Source of the DNA: Caulobacter sp. Root655
GTDB lineage: Bacteria > Pseudomonadota > Alphaproteobacteria > Caulobacterales > Caulobacteraceae
Assembly (NCBI RefSeq): GCF_001427665.1
Contig: NZ_LMHC01000022.1
Location: forward strand, 27,090-91,089
Direction of reading: 5' to 3'
Length of the DNA: 64,000 nt
A model generated the notes under the pieces. The model made no database searches and was not told the DNA's origin. It was given only the letters and a program-made list of their open reading frames with translations. The stretch's first letter is position 1. Each line of letters starts with the position of its first letter. This document shows positions 33,336-44,139 of the stretch, piece after piece. The position numbers and the translations under genes are program-made.

Positions 33336-33785
33336 CTAGAGCCCGTAGCCGCGCGCCATGGCGGCGGCGAAAACCGGGATCAGGGCGAAGACCAGGACCT
33401 CCAGCAGCAGCACCCGGCGGGCCGCCGCCACCTCCCCGGCCGGCGGCGTGAAGTCCGCATCGGCCTTGGCCCGCTTGCGCCAGCGCAGGATCAGGACCGT
33501 CGGCGCGATCGACAGCAGGCCGACCACCGCGAAGGCGCCGATCTTGGCCCAGAACATCGGGTTGGACAGGTAGAAGGCCGCCCCCTTGCCGCCCAGGAAC
33601 ACCCGCGAGAACCCGACCACCAGGATCAGCCCCGCCGTCGCCCCGTAGCCGGCGTCGAGCCCGCCCAGGGTCTTCAGCGTCGCACCGCTCACGCCGGGGC
33701 GAACCAGGACCAGTTCGGCCGCCAGCAGCCCGGCCAGCGAGAAGACCAGCAGGTGGTGCAGAATGGCGAGGACGAGATCCAGCAT
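33336..33785 (-). CDS. DUF2214 family membrane protein
   Basis: 149 residues from MLDLVLAILHHLLVFSLAG. Four membrane helices with conserved-looking features of the DUF2214 family: the His pair in the first helix (ILHHLLVF), LVLVRPGVSGATLKTLGGLD, GFSRVFLGGKGAAFYLSNPM and FWAKIGAFAVVGLLSIAPTV. The paired histidines suggest haem or metal binding in the membrane, but that is inference. It ends at the AT-rich gap before the helical-repeat gene; a 113-base gap separates it from the divergent RNase H-like gene. Confidence 0.82.
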   Translation of the reverse strand: MLDLVLAILHHLLVFSLAGLLAAELVLVRPGVSGATLKTLGGLDAGYGATAGLILVVGFSRVFLGGKGAAFYLSNPMFWAKIGAFAVVGLLSIAPTVLILRWRKRAKADADFTPPAGEVAAARRVLLLEVLVFALIPVFAAAMARGYGL

Positions 33786-33898
33786 GACGGGCTCCGACTC
33801 AGCGGGCGCGGCGCGCGCCGAGCGGAAGATGCCTCGCCGAACGGCGTTCGTCACGCGCCCCTCTGGCCACCTCCGGACCCCTGTCCTAGACAGGGACC

Positions 33899-34369
33899 AT
33901 GACCGCCAAGATCGACCTGTGGACCGCCGCCCTCTGCAAGCCCGACCCCGGCTATGGCGGCTGGGCCCATGTGCGCCGCGACGCCGACGGCACCCTGGCC
34001 GGCGCGGCCGGCGGCGAGCGCCGGGTCGGCCGCCCGCGCATGGCGCTGGCCGGCCTGATCGACGCCTTGAACGCCCTGGGCGACCCGCCGGCCGACACGG
34101 CCGTGACCCTGCGCTTCACCGACCCGGCCTTGGCCGCCGAGCTGGTGGCCAGCGACGGCGCCTACGCCCTGGCCGAACCCGAGGCCTGGGCCACCGCCCG
34201 CAAGCTGCTGGCCGCCCGACCGCTGCTGACCTTGGCGCCGCTGGCCGAAACAGCCGCCGCCGCCGGCTTCCTGAAAGCCTGGGCCGATTTCGGCCTCGAC
34301 ACCGCCAAGACGCGCGGGACGTTCAGGGCGGCGATCCCCAAGCCCAACCTGCTGAAGTTCCCAGTTTAG
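33899..34369 (+). CDS. RNase HI-fold protein lacking catalytic acids
   Basis: 156 residues, the same length as E. coli RNase HI (155). The first 75 residues align with it: IDLWTAALCKPDPGYGGWAH against the FTDGSC...NPGPGGYG strand, GGERRVGRPRMALAGLIDAL against the RMEL helix, and LRFTDP against STDS. The catalytic Asp of strand 1 is Ala10 and the catalytic Glu of RMEL is Ala49; only the third acid (Asp75) remains, and no NE..D.LA helix is seen at the C-terminus. It should not cleave RNA/DNA hybrids and may bind nucleic acid or a protein instead. Third-position GC is high, so it is not an obvious pseudogene. Confidence 0.65.
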   Translation: MTAKIDLWTAALCKPDPGYGGWAHVRRDADGTLAGAAGGERRVGRPRMALAGLIDALNALGDPPADTAVTLRFTDPALAAELVASDGAYALAEPEAWATARKLLAARPLLTLAPLAETAAAAGFLKAWADFGLDTAKTRGTFRAAIPKPNLLKFPV

Positions 34370-34374
34370 CCACC

Positions 34375-34767
34375 CTATCGCCCCGCCACGATCAGATCCG
34401 CCGTCGCCACGTTGCAGGCGAAGGGGATGTCGGCCAGGGTCGCCATGCGGATCAGCGCCTTGACGTCCACGTCGTGCGGCTGCGGCGACAGCGGGTCGAC
34501 GAAGAACACCAGCATGTCCAGCAACCCCTCGGCCAGCAGCGCGCCCAGCTGCTGGTCGCCGCCCAGCGGCCCGCTCTTCAGCCGGGTAAGGGCCAGGTCC
34601 GGCAGGGCGTCGAGGATTCGTCCGCCGGTCGTGCCGGTGGCGTAGAGCCGGTGCCGGCCCAGGAACCCCTGATGCGCCACGGCCCATTCGACCAGGGCGG
34701 CCTTCTTGTCGTCGTGGGCGACCAACCCAATGGAGAGGGGCCCGATGGCGAGGGGGGCGGCGGGCAT
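34375..34767 (-). CDS. mgsA: Methylglyoxal synthase
   Basis: 130 residues, a little shorter than E. coli MgsA (152). Converts dihydroxyacetone phosphate to methylglyoxal and phosphate in the cytoplasm, a bypass of lower glycolysis under phosphate limitation. Visible motifs: LVAHDDKK (substrate-binding His/Asp), TGTTGG (phosphate binding), [17 protein letters not shown] (catalytic Asp) and [18 protein letters not shown] (catalytic His). I chose the start at [15 protein letters not shown]; the frame upstream is open but off-composition. Convergent with the RNase H-like gene, only five bases between the two stops. Confidence 0.93.
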   Translation of the reverse strand: MPAAPLAIGPLSIGLVAHDDKKAALVEWAVAHQGFLGRHRLYATGTTGGRILDALPDLALTRLKSGPLGGDQQLGALLAEGLLDMLVFFVDPLSPQPHDVDVKALIRMATLADIPFACNVATADLIVAGR

Positions 34768-35002
34768 GGGCGGGCTCCGGAATCGACGAGGGGACACACT
34801 CATTTCGCGGCGGCGCCGGAATGACAAGGGCGCGCGCCGCCATCGGCGCTGGCGATCGCGAGGCAGGCCTGCTTCCGGCGTGGGCAAGGGCGGCGCGTTG
34901 GCGCTTTCGACCGCGCAAGGCCTTGCGCCCCGGAACCGCTGGGCTTGTCCTTGCCTCCGCCGGGCCTGTCGACGGGCCGGCGCGGATGGGCTCGGAACAG
35001 GG

Positions 35003-36268
35003 ATGACAATGGACACGCACAAGTCGAACAGGCTGACCCTGGGGCGCCGGTCGTTTCTGGGGGCCGCCGCGCTGGCCGCCGCGACCCCGATCCTGACCGA
35101 GGCCCACCTGGCCCAGGCGGCCCAGACGGCCGCTACCCCGCCCTCGGGCATGGCCCTGCACGGCCAGAGCCCCAACGCCCCGCCGCCCGGCGCGGTGCTG
35201 ATCAACGCCAACGAAAACCCGCTGGGCCCCTCCAAGGCGGCCTGCGACGCGATCGCCCGCGTGGCGCCGCTGGGCGGCCGCTACGACCGCAACGGCGAGA
35301 CCGCCATGCTGGTCTCGACCTTCGCGGCCCAGAACGGGCTCAAGGAAGACCATGTCGCCGTCTATGCCGGCTCGTCCGAGCCGCTGCACTACGCCGTCCT
35401 GGCCTTCACCTCGCCGACCCGCAGCTTCGTCACCGCCGACCCTTCCTACGAGGCCGGCATGCGGGCGGCGATGACCAGCAAGGCCAAGGTGGTCAAGGTG
35501 CCGCTCGCCGCCGACCACGCCCACGACGTCAAGGCGATGGTCGCCGCCGACCCGCAGGCCGGGATCATCTATATCTGCAACCCCAACAACCCGACCGGCA
35601 CGGTGACGACCAGGCAGGACATCGCCTGGGCGCTGGACAACAAGCCCGCCGGGTCGATCCTGCTGGTCGACGAGGCCTATATCCACCTGTCCGACGCCGG
35701 GGACGCGCTGGACCTGGTGGCCGCCGGCAAGGACCTGATCGTCTTGCGGACCTTCTCCAAGATCTACGGCATGGCCGGCATCCGCTGCGGCTTCGCGGTG
35801 GGACGGCCCGACCTGCTGGCCAAGCTGACCCCGTTCGGCCAGAACGCCATGCCGATCACCGGCTCGGCGGCGGCCCGCGCCTCGCTGGAGGACCCGGCCC
35901 TGGTCCCCACCCGCAAGAAGATCATCGGCGACACCCGGCGCGACACCTTGGCCTGGCTGAAGGCCAACAACTACAAGGTCATCGGCGATCCGCAGACCAA
36001 CTGCTTCATGATCGACACCGGCCGTGACGGCAAAGCCGTGATCGCGGCGATGAAAGCCCAGAACGTCTATATCGGCCGCACCTGGCCGATCTGGCCCAAC
36101 GCGGTGCGGGTCTCGGTCGGCACGCCGGAGGAGATGGCGGCGTTCAAGACGGCGTTCAAGGCGGTGATGGACGGCAAGGCGGTGGCGATGGAGACGTATG
36201 ATCACGGCGGTCACCGGGCTGATCTGGGGTATTACGCGACGCTTTCAGGCGACGTTCGCCAGGGCTGA
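35003..36268 (+). CDS. Tat-exported HisC-like PLP aminotransferase
   Basis: 421 residues. The N-terminus has a twin-arginine signal ([19 protein letters not shown]), so the folded, PLP-loaded enzyme would be exported to the periplasm. The rest is a fold-type I class I/II aminotransferase close to histidinol-phosphate aminotransferase: [39 protein letters not shown] (PLP Asn), VDEAYIHL (PLP Asp/Tyr) and [20 protein letters not shown] with the Schiff-base Lys. The last 30 residues ([16 protein letters not shown]) extend beyond the normal end and may be a frameshifted or extra tail. No his genes are nearby, so histidine synthesis is unlikely. The substrate is unknown. Confidence 0.85.
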   Translation: MTMDTHKSNRLTLGRRSFLGAAALAAATPILTEAHLAQAAQTAATPPSGMALHGQSPNAPPPGAVLINANENPLGPSKAACDAIARVAPLGGRYDRNGETAMLVSTFAAQNGLKEDHVAVYAGSSEPLHYAVLAFTSPTRSFVTADPSYEAGMRAAMTSKAKVVKVPLAADHAHDVKAMVAADPQAGIIYICNPNNPTGTVTTRQDIAWALDNKPAGSILLVDEAYIHLSDAGDALDLVAAGKDLIVLRTFSKIYGMAGIRCGFAVGRPDLLAKLTPFGQNAMPITGSAAARASLEDPALVPTRKKIIGDTRRDTLAWLKANNYKVIGDPQTNCFMIDTGRDGKAVIAAMKAQNVYIGRTWPIWPNAVRVSVGTPEEMAAFKTAFKAVMDGKAVAMETYDHGGHRADLGYYATLSGDVRQG

Positions 36269-36272
36269 GGTT

Positions 36273-36350
36273 CCTGTCGGGGACATGCGCTTGTGCGTGT
36301 CCCCAAACGACGCGGGGCCGGGATCGGGGACAGGCGCTTGCGCCTGTCCC
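36273..36350. repeat. Two related GGGGACA hairpins after the aminotransferase
   Basis: GTCGGGGACATGCGCTTGTG pairs with CGTGTCCCC, and the same hairpin is repeated as CGGGGACAGGCGCTTGCGCC...TGTCCCCGACCGAC. Each stem encloses a GCGC-type inner palindrome. They begin a few bases after the aminotransferase stop and could end its transcript, although no T-run follows. Confidence 0.6.
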
Positions 36351-37142
36351 CGACCGACGCACGGACGCACGGGGGCGCCCTTCCGCCGGAAGACGCCGGC
36401 GGAGTTGGGGAGGCGGCGGAGCGTCCGGGCCATGCCCGGAATGTAGTTTGTAGGAACACCGTTTCGGCCTGAGCCGGAGCGCTCCGCGCGATCGGTGGAC
36501 GGAAGCCTTCGGGTCGCGGATTTTTAACCCGCTCCGATGGAGGCCTCCGGCGGGCGGAGGGGAAGCGACCCCATCCGGACCGCGCGGGCGATTTCAGCCC
36601 GCGCCTGGTGCGTTTCATCTTTCGGCCCCGAGGGGTGCTCCCGCCGTCCGGTCCGAAGCGCCCGAAGCCCCATCCAGGACCCCCACGCCTCGCAAACCGA
36701 CCCATCCGGGCCCCACGAAACCGGCCGACGGACGCTTCCCGCTCGACCGCCCCCGCCGCCCGTCAGGTCGCCAGCTGGACGGCCTCCCCAGCGGTGGGGC
36801 GACTGTGATTATGCGGGGGGTTTGGAGGGGTGAGGATAGGTCTGGATCGAGATTTTCTTGCGCGTTGAAATCATTGAATTCGAGTCGCTATCCGCCGAGC
36901 ATCGACGCTGCGAAACCCTCTCCCAGCGGAGAGGGTTCAAGGAAGCGCCTTTCCGCGAAAGCCCCTGCCGCCCTCCGCCAGGACCTTCGCTTATAGGCAG
37001 GCGCTCCGAACATAAATTATGGGTGCTGGAAAGGCCGTGTCCCTCTTTCGTGACGGGCCGAGGCCGAAGGCCTGGCCGCCACCGGAAAATTCGCCTTCAA
37101 CGCCCAGTTGCCGAGACCCCATGGTCAAGCTATGCAGCTTAC
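36351..37142. other. 790-base stretch without a convincing gene
   Basis: Short ORFs exist on both strands but none has a ribosome site and natural composition together. Several strong hairpins are visible: GCGCGGGC(36582)/GCCCGCGC(36597), AACCCTCTC(36914)/GAGAGGGTT(36929), and a purine/pyrimidine-asymmetric segment around 36430-36830. The end (36850-37030) is more AT-rich, with a GANTC methylation site (GAGTC, near 36883) and a TATAAT-like ACATAAATTAT near 37010, so it probably carries the promoter of the exported pair that follows. I could not match any known RNA to it. Confidence 0.45.
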
Positions 37143-37158
37143 GGGGGAGATTCTCAGC

Positions 37159-37758
37159 ATGCGTTCTGTCTTGGGAGGTTCCACGGCTCTCGTCGCCGCG
37201 GCGATCCTGGCCTCATCGGCCACGGCCAGCGCGCAAGACGTCGCGCCCGTCTCGCCGCCGGCGCCCGTCGCCGCCGCGCCGACCATCGCGCCGCAGGTCT
37301 TGCTCGCCGGGACGATCGTCGAGCTGGAAATCACCCAATCGGTCGGGTCGAAGATCAGCAAGCGCGGTGACCGTTTCGGTATCCGCCTGGTCGAGGACCT
37401 GCGTCTCGCCGGCGTCGTCATCCTGGCGGCCGGCGCCGAGGGCGAGGGCGAAGTCACCCATGCCGCGCCCAGCAAGATGGGCGGCGGTGGCGGCGAGCTG
37501 ATGCTGGCCGCCCGCTTCCTCGATCGCGACGGCGTCCGCGTGCCGCTCAAGGCCTTCAAGGTCGGGGCGAGCGGCCGCAACAATTCCGAGGCCTCGTTGG
37601 TCGTCGCCATGGTCGCCGGCCCGTTCGCGCTGTTCATCCATGGCGGCGAAGTGCTGATCCCATCCGGCACCGTCGCCAACGCCAAGCTCGCGGTCGATCT
37701 CGCACCGCCTGCCTCCACCGTCACCACCTCCGTAGCCGAAAAAGAGCCGACGCCATGA
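37159..37758 (+). CDS. Exported beta-rich protein, unknown
   Basis: 199 residues from the ATG at 37159 (GGGGGAG ten bases upstream). A signal peptide ends about TASAQ, and a short Pro/Ala linker follows. The beta-rich domain reads LLAGTIVELEITQSVGSKIS, RGDRFGIRLVEDL, VVILAAGAEGEGEVTHAAPS, VPLKAFKVGASGRNN, ending in a loop with a possible membrane-associating stretch (VVAMVAGPFALFIHGGEVLI) and GTVANAKLAV. The layout loosely recalls TrbI/VirB10-like domains, but I would not assign it. It shares an ATGA overlap with the DUF2846 gene, so the two are translated together. Confidence 0.75.
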   Translation: MRSVLGGSTALVAAAILASSATASAQDVAPVSPPAPVAAAPTIAPQVLLAGTIVELEITQSVGSKISKRGDRFGIRLVEDLRLAGVVILAAGAEGEGEVTHAAPSKMGGGGGELMLAARFLDRDGVRVPLKAFKVGASGRNNSEASLVVAMVAGPFALFIHGGEVLIPSGTVANAKLAVDLAPPASTVTTSVAEKEPTP

Positions 37759-38309
37759 ACGTGAAACTGTCCTGCGCCGCCGTAGTCGCCCTGTCGCTGG
37801 TGACCAGCCAAGCCCTGGCCCAGGAGGCCATTGTTCCCGCGCCCGCCGCCGAGCAGGCTGCCCCGGCCCAGCCCGCCTCATCGGCTCCGAGCGCCCCGGC
37901 CACGGAAGCCGTCCCCACCGCGCCCGCCGCGACGCCCGCCCTGACCGCGTCGGTTGTCGAGGCCACGCTCGGCAAACCCGCCGCCGGCAAGGGCCAAATC
38001 GTCTTCTATCGCCAAAGCAAGTTCGCCGGCGCCGCCGTCGGCTTCAAGGTCCGTGAGGGCGAGGTCGAACTCGGCAAGCTGGGCAACGGCAACTTCTTCT
38101 TCATCGACGTTGAGCCCGGCGCCCACGAGTACGTCGTACACTCCGAGGCCAAGGATATTCTGCCGCTCGAAGTCGACGCCGGCGAGGTCTACTACGTCCA
38201 GGGTTCGCTGAGCATTGGCGTGATGGTCGGCCGCCCCAACCTGTCGCCGTCCGACAAGGACAAGTTCGAAGCCGCGGGCAAGATGAAGCAGAGCAAGCTG
38301 AAGTCCTAG
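37755..38309 (+). CDS. Exported DUF2846 domain protein
   Basis: 184 residues. A signal peptide (MNVKLSCAAVVALSLVTSQA) precedes a Pro/Ala-rich spacer (about 25-70), then a DUF2846-like domain: GKGQIVFYRQSKFAGAAVGF, VELGKLGNGNFFFIDVEPGA, DAGEVYYVQGSLSIGVMVGR. DUF2846 proteins are secreted or lipoproteins of unknown function with a transthyretin-like beta-sandwich. The ATG overlaps the preceding stop (ATGA), and a strong terminator closes the two-gene unit 28 bases downstream. Confidence 0.82.
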   Translation: MNVKLSCAAVVALSLVTSQALAQEAIVPAPAAEQAAPAQPASSAPSAPATEAVPTAPAATPALTASVVEATLGKPAAGKGQIVFYRQSKFAGAAVGFKVREGEVELGKLGNGNFFFIDVEPGAHEYVVHSEAKDILPLEVDAGEVYYVQGSLSIGVMVGRPNLSPSDKDKFEAAGKMKQSKLKS

Positions 38310-38336
38310 GCTTTTCGAGCGTACGTGCCGAAGACA

Positions 38337-38367
38337 AGGCTGGGACCGCGAGGTCCCAGCCTTTTTC
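38337..38367 (+). terminator. Rho-independent terminator
   Basis: AAGGCTGGGACC-GCGA-GGTCCCAGCCTT followed by a run of T: a 12-pair GC-rich stem with a GNRA tetraloop. It ends the exported-protein pair and separates it from the convergent prfC gene. Confidence 0.92.
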
Positions 38368-38399
38368 ATGGTTCGTAGTCGAGGCGCCGCGCGGGGCTG

Positions 38400-40001
38400 C
38401 TACCCCCGCTCCTTCGTCCGATCAAACCGCACCTTCGGGAAGCGCTCGGCCACGTAGCCGATCTCCCACGACGACTTGCCCAGGAACACCGGCTGGTCGT
38501 CGATGTCGTGGGCCATGGCCGAGCGGTGCTTGTTGGTGAAGTCCTCGACGTCGAGGCGGTCGCCGTTGACCCAGCGGGCCTCGGCGTAGGGGGCGTTCTC
38601 GAAGATCACGTCCAGGGCGTATTCGTTGGCCAGGCGGTCGGCCATGACCTCGAACTGCAGTTGGCCCACGGCCCCGACGATGAAGTCAGAGCTGCCGATC
38701 ATCGGCCGGAAAAGCTGGGTTACCCCTTCTTCTGCCAAGCCCTCCAGCGCCTTCTTCAGGTGCTTGGCCTTCAGCGGATCCTTGACCCGCACGCGGCGGA
38801 GGATTTCCGGAGCGAAGTTGGGCAGGCCGGCGAAGCGCAGGCTGCCGCTCTCCGACAGGCTGTCGCCGACCCGCAGCACCCCGTGGTTGGGGATGCCGAT
38901 CACGTCGCCGGCGAAGGCGTCCTCGGCCAGTTCGCGGTCGCTGGCGAAGAACATGATCGGCGCGTTGACGCTCATCGCCTTGCCGGTGTTCTGGGCCTTC
39001 AGCTTCATGCCGCGCGTGAAGCGGCCGCTGGTCAGGCGCAGGAAGGCGATGCGGTCGCGGTGGTTGGGATCCATGTTGGCCTGGACCTTGAACACGAAGC
39101 CCGAGACCTCGGCGTCGCCCGGCGCGACATGGGTGTCGACGCCCGCCTTGGCCACCTTGGCCGGATGCGGCGGCGGGGCGTAGGCGCCGATGCCGGCCAG
39201 CAGCTCGTTGACACCGAAATGGCGCAGGGCCGAGCCGAAGAACACCGGCGTCATGTGGCCTTCCAGGAACGACTTCACGTCGAACGGCTTGGCGGCCTCG
39301 GAGACCAGCATGGCCCCCTCCTCCACCTCCGACAGCTCCTCGGGGTCGAGGTACTGGACGATGGCGTTGGACTTCAGCGACACGGCGGGCGGGTGGCCCT
39401 CCTCGTCGGTCGAGCTTTTCTTGGCGTAGGGGATGAAGGTCTGGGCCCGCAGGTCCAGCATGCCCTTGAACCGCCCGCCCGAACCGGCCGGCCAGAACAG
39501 CGGCGCGGGGTCGAGGGCCAGCTTCGAGGACACCTCGTCCAGCAGCTCGAACGGATCCTGGGCCTCGCGGTCCATCTTGTTGATGAAGGTGATGATCGGG
39601 ATGTCGCGCAGGCGGCACACCTCGAACAGCTTCAGGGTCTGGGGCTCGATGCCCTTGGCGGCGTCCAGCACCATGATCGCCGCGTCGGCGGCCGTCAGGG
39701 TGCGGTAGGTGTCTTCCGAGAAGTCCTCGTGGCCCGGGGTGTCGAGCAGGTTGAACATCAGGCCATCGTGGTCGAACGTCATCACCGACGCAGACACCGA
39801 GATGCCGCGCTCGCGCTCGATCTTCATCCAGTCCGACTGGGTGCGACGCGCCGCGCCGCGGGCCCGCACGGCGCCGGCCGCGCGGATGGCCCCGCCGGCC
39901 AGCAGCAGGTTTTCCGTCAGGGTGGTCTTGCCAGCGTCGGGGTGGCTGATGATCGCGAAGGTGCGCCGACGGGCGGCCTCGAGGGCGAGAGAAGTGCTCA
40001 T
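38400..40001 (-). CDS. prfC: Peptide chain release factor 3
   Basis: 533 residues, the usual RF3 length. A translational GTPase that recycles RF1/RF2 from terminated ribosomes. G1 is ISHPDAGKTTLTENLL, the switch region includes RTQSDWMKIERERGISVSAS, G3 is DTPGHEDFSEDTYR, G4 is FINKMDRE, and domains II/III follow with LRHFGVNELL and SSDFIVGAVGQLQFEVMADR. The N-terminal MSTSLALEAARRRTFAIISH is normal for the family. Divergent from nothing close: a repeat lies upstream. Confidence 0.97.
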   Translation of the reverse strand: MSTSLALEAARRRTFAIISHPDAGKTTLTENLLLAGGAIRAAGAVRARGAARRTQSDWMKIERERGISVSASVMTFDHDGLMFNLLDTPGHEDFSEDTYRTLTAADAAIMVLDAAKGIEPQTLKLFEVCRLRDIPIITFINKMDREAQDPFELLDEVSSKLALDPAPLFWPAGSGGRFKGMLDLRAQTFIPYAKKSSTDEEGHPPAVSLKSNAIVQYLDPEELSEVEEGAMLVSEAAKPFDVKSFLEGHMTPVFFGSALRHFGVNELLAGIGAYAPPPHPAKVAKAGVDTHVAPGDAEVSGFVFKVQANMDPNHRDRIAFLRLTSGRFTRGMKLKAQNTGKAMSVNAPIMFFASDRELAEDAFAGDVIGIPNHGVLRVGDSLSESGSLRFAGLPNFAPEILRRVRVKDPLKAKHLKKALEGLAEEGVTQLFRPMIGSSDFIVGAVGQLQFEVMADRLANEYALDVIFENAPYAEARWVNGDRLDVEDFTNKHRSAMAHDIDDQPVFLGKSSWEIGYVAERFPKVRFDRTKERG

Positions 40002-40127
40002 CAGCGGGGGTTAGCCCGCGACGCCCGATTTGTCACGCGACGCGGGTCCTGACTTGGGCCTGGAAGGCGATGAAATCCCCTCCCCGGACCGGCGAACCGA
40101 TCCGGGAAGGGGAATGCCTGCTGCGCC

Positions 40128-40236
40128 GTGCGTCCTTCGAGGCTTCGCCTTCGGCTCGCACCTCAGGATGAGGAGCGTGATTGCTGAGGTCCTCATCCTG
40201 AGGCGCCCTCCAACGGAGGGCCTCGAAGGACGCAGG
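40128..40236. repeat. Palindromic intergenic repeat, GTGCGTCCTTCGAGG family
   Basis: Third copy of the element at 7704 and 19488, with the arms GTGCGTCCTTCGAGGCTTCG and CCTCGAAGGACGCAG. The central CTCAGGATGAGGA / TCCTCATCCTGAG pair is kept, but the inner halves are swapped relative to the other two copies, as if the centre were inverted. It lies between prfC and the TonB receptor stop. Confidence 0.85.
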
Positions 40237-40275
40237 ACGACTGCCAGCCCTGCGTCCGCCAAGTCTCCGCAGTCC

Positions 40276-42678
<2,403 letters not shown>

Positions 42679-42933
42679 GCGGAAATCCCCGTTTTACTCA
42701 AGCGGGGCTGTTAGGCTGGACCGATGTCGAGTGGACGACGGTGACGCGTCAGTTCCATGAAGCTACGTCGACCGACGCTCCGCGAAAGTCCGCGAAGACG
42801 GGGCGACCACAACCGTACCGATAGTTCGAAACAGATGTTTCAAGGCCCTAGGCAGAGTAGGGTTTTGGAGTCATGCTGCTTCCATTGCGGACATGCCCCC
42901 GACAGAGGGGCGGCCGCGAATGAGGAAACGACA

Positions 42934-43080
42934 ATGGCTATGGTTCACGATCCGCGCCACCAACGCGGAACCTGCACGCCCCAAGGCAACGCCCTGTGCT
43001 TTGGCGTCGCGATCGCCGGCCTGGTGTTGGCCGCGGTGGTGATGAGTTGGCTCTTCGGCCTGATCAGCCTGTTCTTCTAG
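42934..43080 (+). CDS. Small single-pass membrane protein
   Basis: 48 residues from the ATG at 42934, with AGGAAA six bases upstream. A hydrophilic start (HDPRHQRGTCTPQGN) leads to one membrane helix (FGVAIAGLVLAAVVMSWLFG) near the C-terminus. The 255-base gap before it, shared with the divergent TonB receptor, contains the inverted repeat GAAACAGATGTTTC. No family recognised. Confidence 0.55.
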   Translation: MAMVHDPRHQRGTCTPQGNALCFGVAIAGLVLAAVVMSWLFGLISLFF

Positions 43081-43117
43081 CGACCGGCCCAGGGCGAACG
43101 GAGGCAAGGCGCGGCGG

Positions 43118-43498
43118 CTAGGCCGCCAGACGCCGCCAGACCTGACGGTCGGCTTCCAGATTGCTGAGACCACCGGCCTTTTGGCGTTCGAACAGCGCGC
43201 CCATGATCTCCATGCCCAGTTGGGCGTAGCGCACCTGCACCTGATCGACCAGGCAACCGCGCGACGGGGCGATGAACAGCGCCGCGTTGATCTCCGGAGT
43301 CTTGGCGATGATCAGGGCGGCCAGGCGCTGGGCCTTCTCCAGGTCCTTGTGATGCAGCAGCGGTTCGGCCGCGTACAGTTCCTGCCCCAGCTTGCTGACG
43401 TAGTTCAGCGACACCTTGGCGAACCGGTCGCGGGTGATCGGCGGGGCCAGTTCGGCCGCGTCGAGGCTGAGGACGACGTCGTTGAGCAGGAACAGCAT
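43118..43498 (-). CDS. Conserved hypothetical protein
   Basis: 126 residues from MLFLLNDVVLSLDAAELAPP. A beta-like N-terminus is followed by helices: FAKVSLNYVSKLGQELYAAE, DLEKAQRLAALIIAKTPEIN, VQVRYAQLGMEIMGALFERQ, and a final SNLEADRQVWRRLAA. No signal peptide or catalytic motif. It looks like a small cytoplasmic helical protein that I recall only as a caulobacter conserved hypothetical. The frame is open further upstream (to 43558), but that part is basic, Pro-rich and less convincing. Confidence 0.7.
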   Translation of the reverse strand: MLFLLNDVVLSLDAAELAPPITRDRFAKVSLNYVSKLGQELYAAEPLLHHKDLEKAQRLAALIIAKTPEINAALFIAPSRGCLVDQVQVRYAQLGMEIMGALFERQKAGGLSNLEADRQVWRRLAA

Positions 43499-43740
43499 CG
43501 GAACCTTGGACAAAGCCTTGGGGCGGCTGGGGGCGGCTGGGGGGAAGACCCGCGACATCCTGCCGCGTCGAGCTTTCGTTCCGGTTTAGGAGCAGGGTTA
43601 ACGGGCCGGCGAAGGGCGGCGACCCGGCGTCGCGGCCTGTTTGTCCACATCCATTCGGCCGGCTTGCGCCCGATCAAGGTTTGGCCACGCCCGCCGGCGC
43701 ACCATCTGCGGACCTGATCGTTTTCATCAAAGACCGCCCC

Positions 43741-44139
43741 ATGACAGACCAGCCCTCCCCCGCCGAGCCCTTCACCGAGAGCCAGATCGACCGGCTGGTC
43801 GAGGATTTCTACGCGAAGGTTCGCCTGGATCCGCGACTGGGACCGGTGTTCGAGCGGGCGATGGGCGCGGACGGCTGGCCGGCGCACCTGGCGGTTCTCA
43901 AGGTCTTCTGGTCGTCGGTGCTGCGGCGCACCGGCCAGTACAAGGGCTCGCCCATGGCCGTGCACGCCAAGGTCCCGGACCTGACCGAGGACCTGTTCGC
44001 GACCTGGCTGGCCCTGTTCCACGCCACCTGCGCCGAGGTGTTCGACGCCGAACGCGCCCGTCAGGCCGGCGCGGCGGCCGAGCGCATCGCCCGCAGTCTG
44101 AAACTCGGCCTGTTCTTCCGGCCGGAGCAGTTCGCTTGA
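43741..44139 (+). CDS. Group III truncated haemoglobin
   Basis: 132 residues, a typical size for the 2-on-2 globin group III. FTESQIDRLVEDFYAKVRLD, PRLGPVFERAMGADGWPAHL and KVFWSSVLRRTGQYKG lead to HAKVPDLTEDLFATWLALFH, which carries the proximal His region and the conserved Trp of this group. It binds haem and probably O2 or NO. The gene's stop overlaps the TTG start of a 2-oxoglutarate dioxygenase (TTGA), so the two proteins are made together; an oxygen- or NO-handling role for the dioxygenase is a reasonable guess. Confidence 0.9.
   Translation: MTDQPSPAEPFTESQIDRLVEDFYAKVRLDPRLGPVFERAMGADGWPAHLAVLKVFWSSVLRRTGQYKGSPMAVHAKVPDLTEDLFATWLALFHATCAEVFDAERARQAGAAAERIARSLKLGLFFRPEQFA

Noticed and set aside
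33118-33339. 73-codon plus-strand ORF in the AT-rich gap
   Set aside because: No ribosome site, unnatural composition, and it runs through the CtrA half-site region.
36232-36705. 157-codon minus-strand ORF in the gene-poor stretch
   Set aside because: Arg/Pro/Ser-rich, crosses the hairpin repeat and the end of the aminotransferase gene, and has no ribosome site or family.
36430-37030. Possible RNase P RNA or other large structured RNA
   Set aside because: A GCTTATAGGC string recalls RNase P, but the other conserved blocks (such as GAGGAAAGTCC) are absent on both strands.
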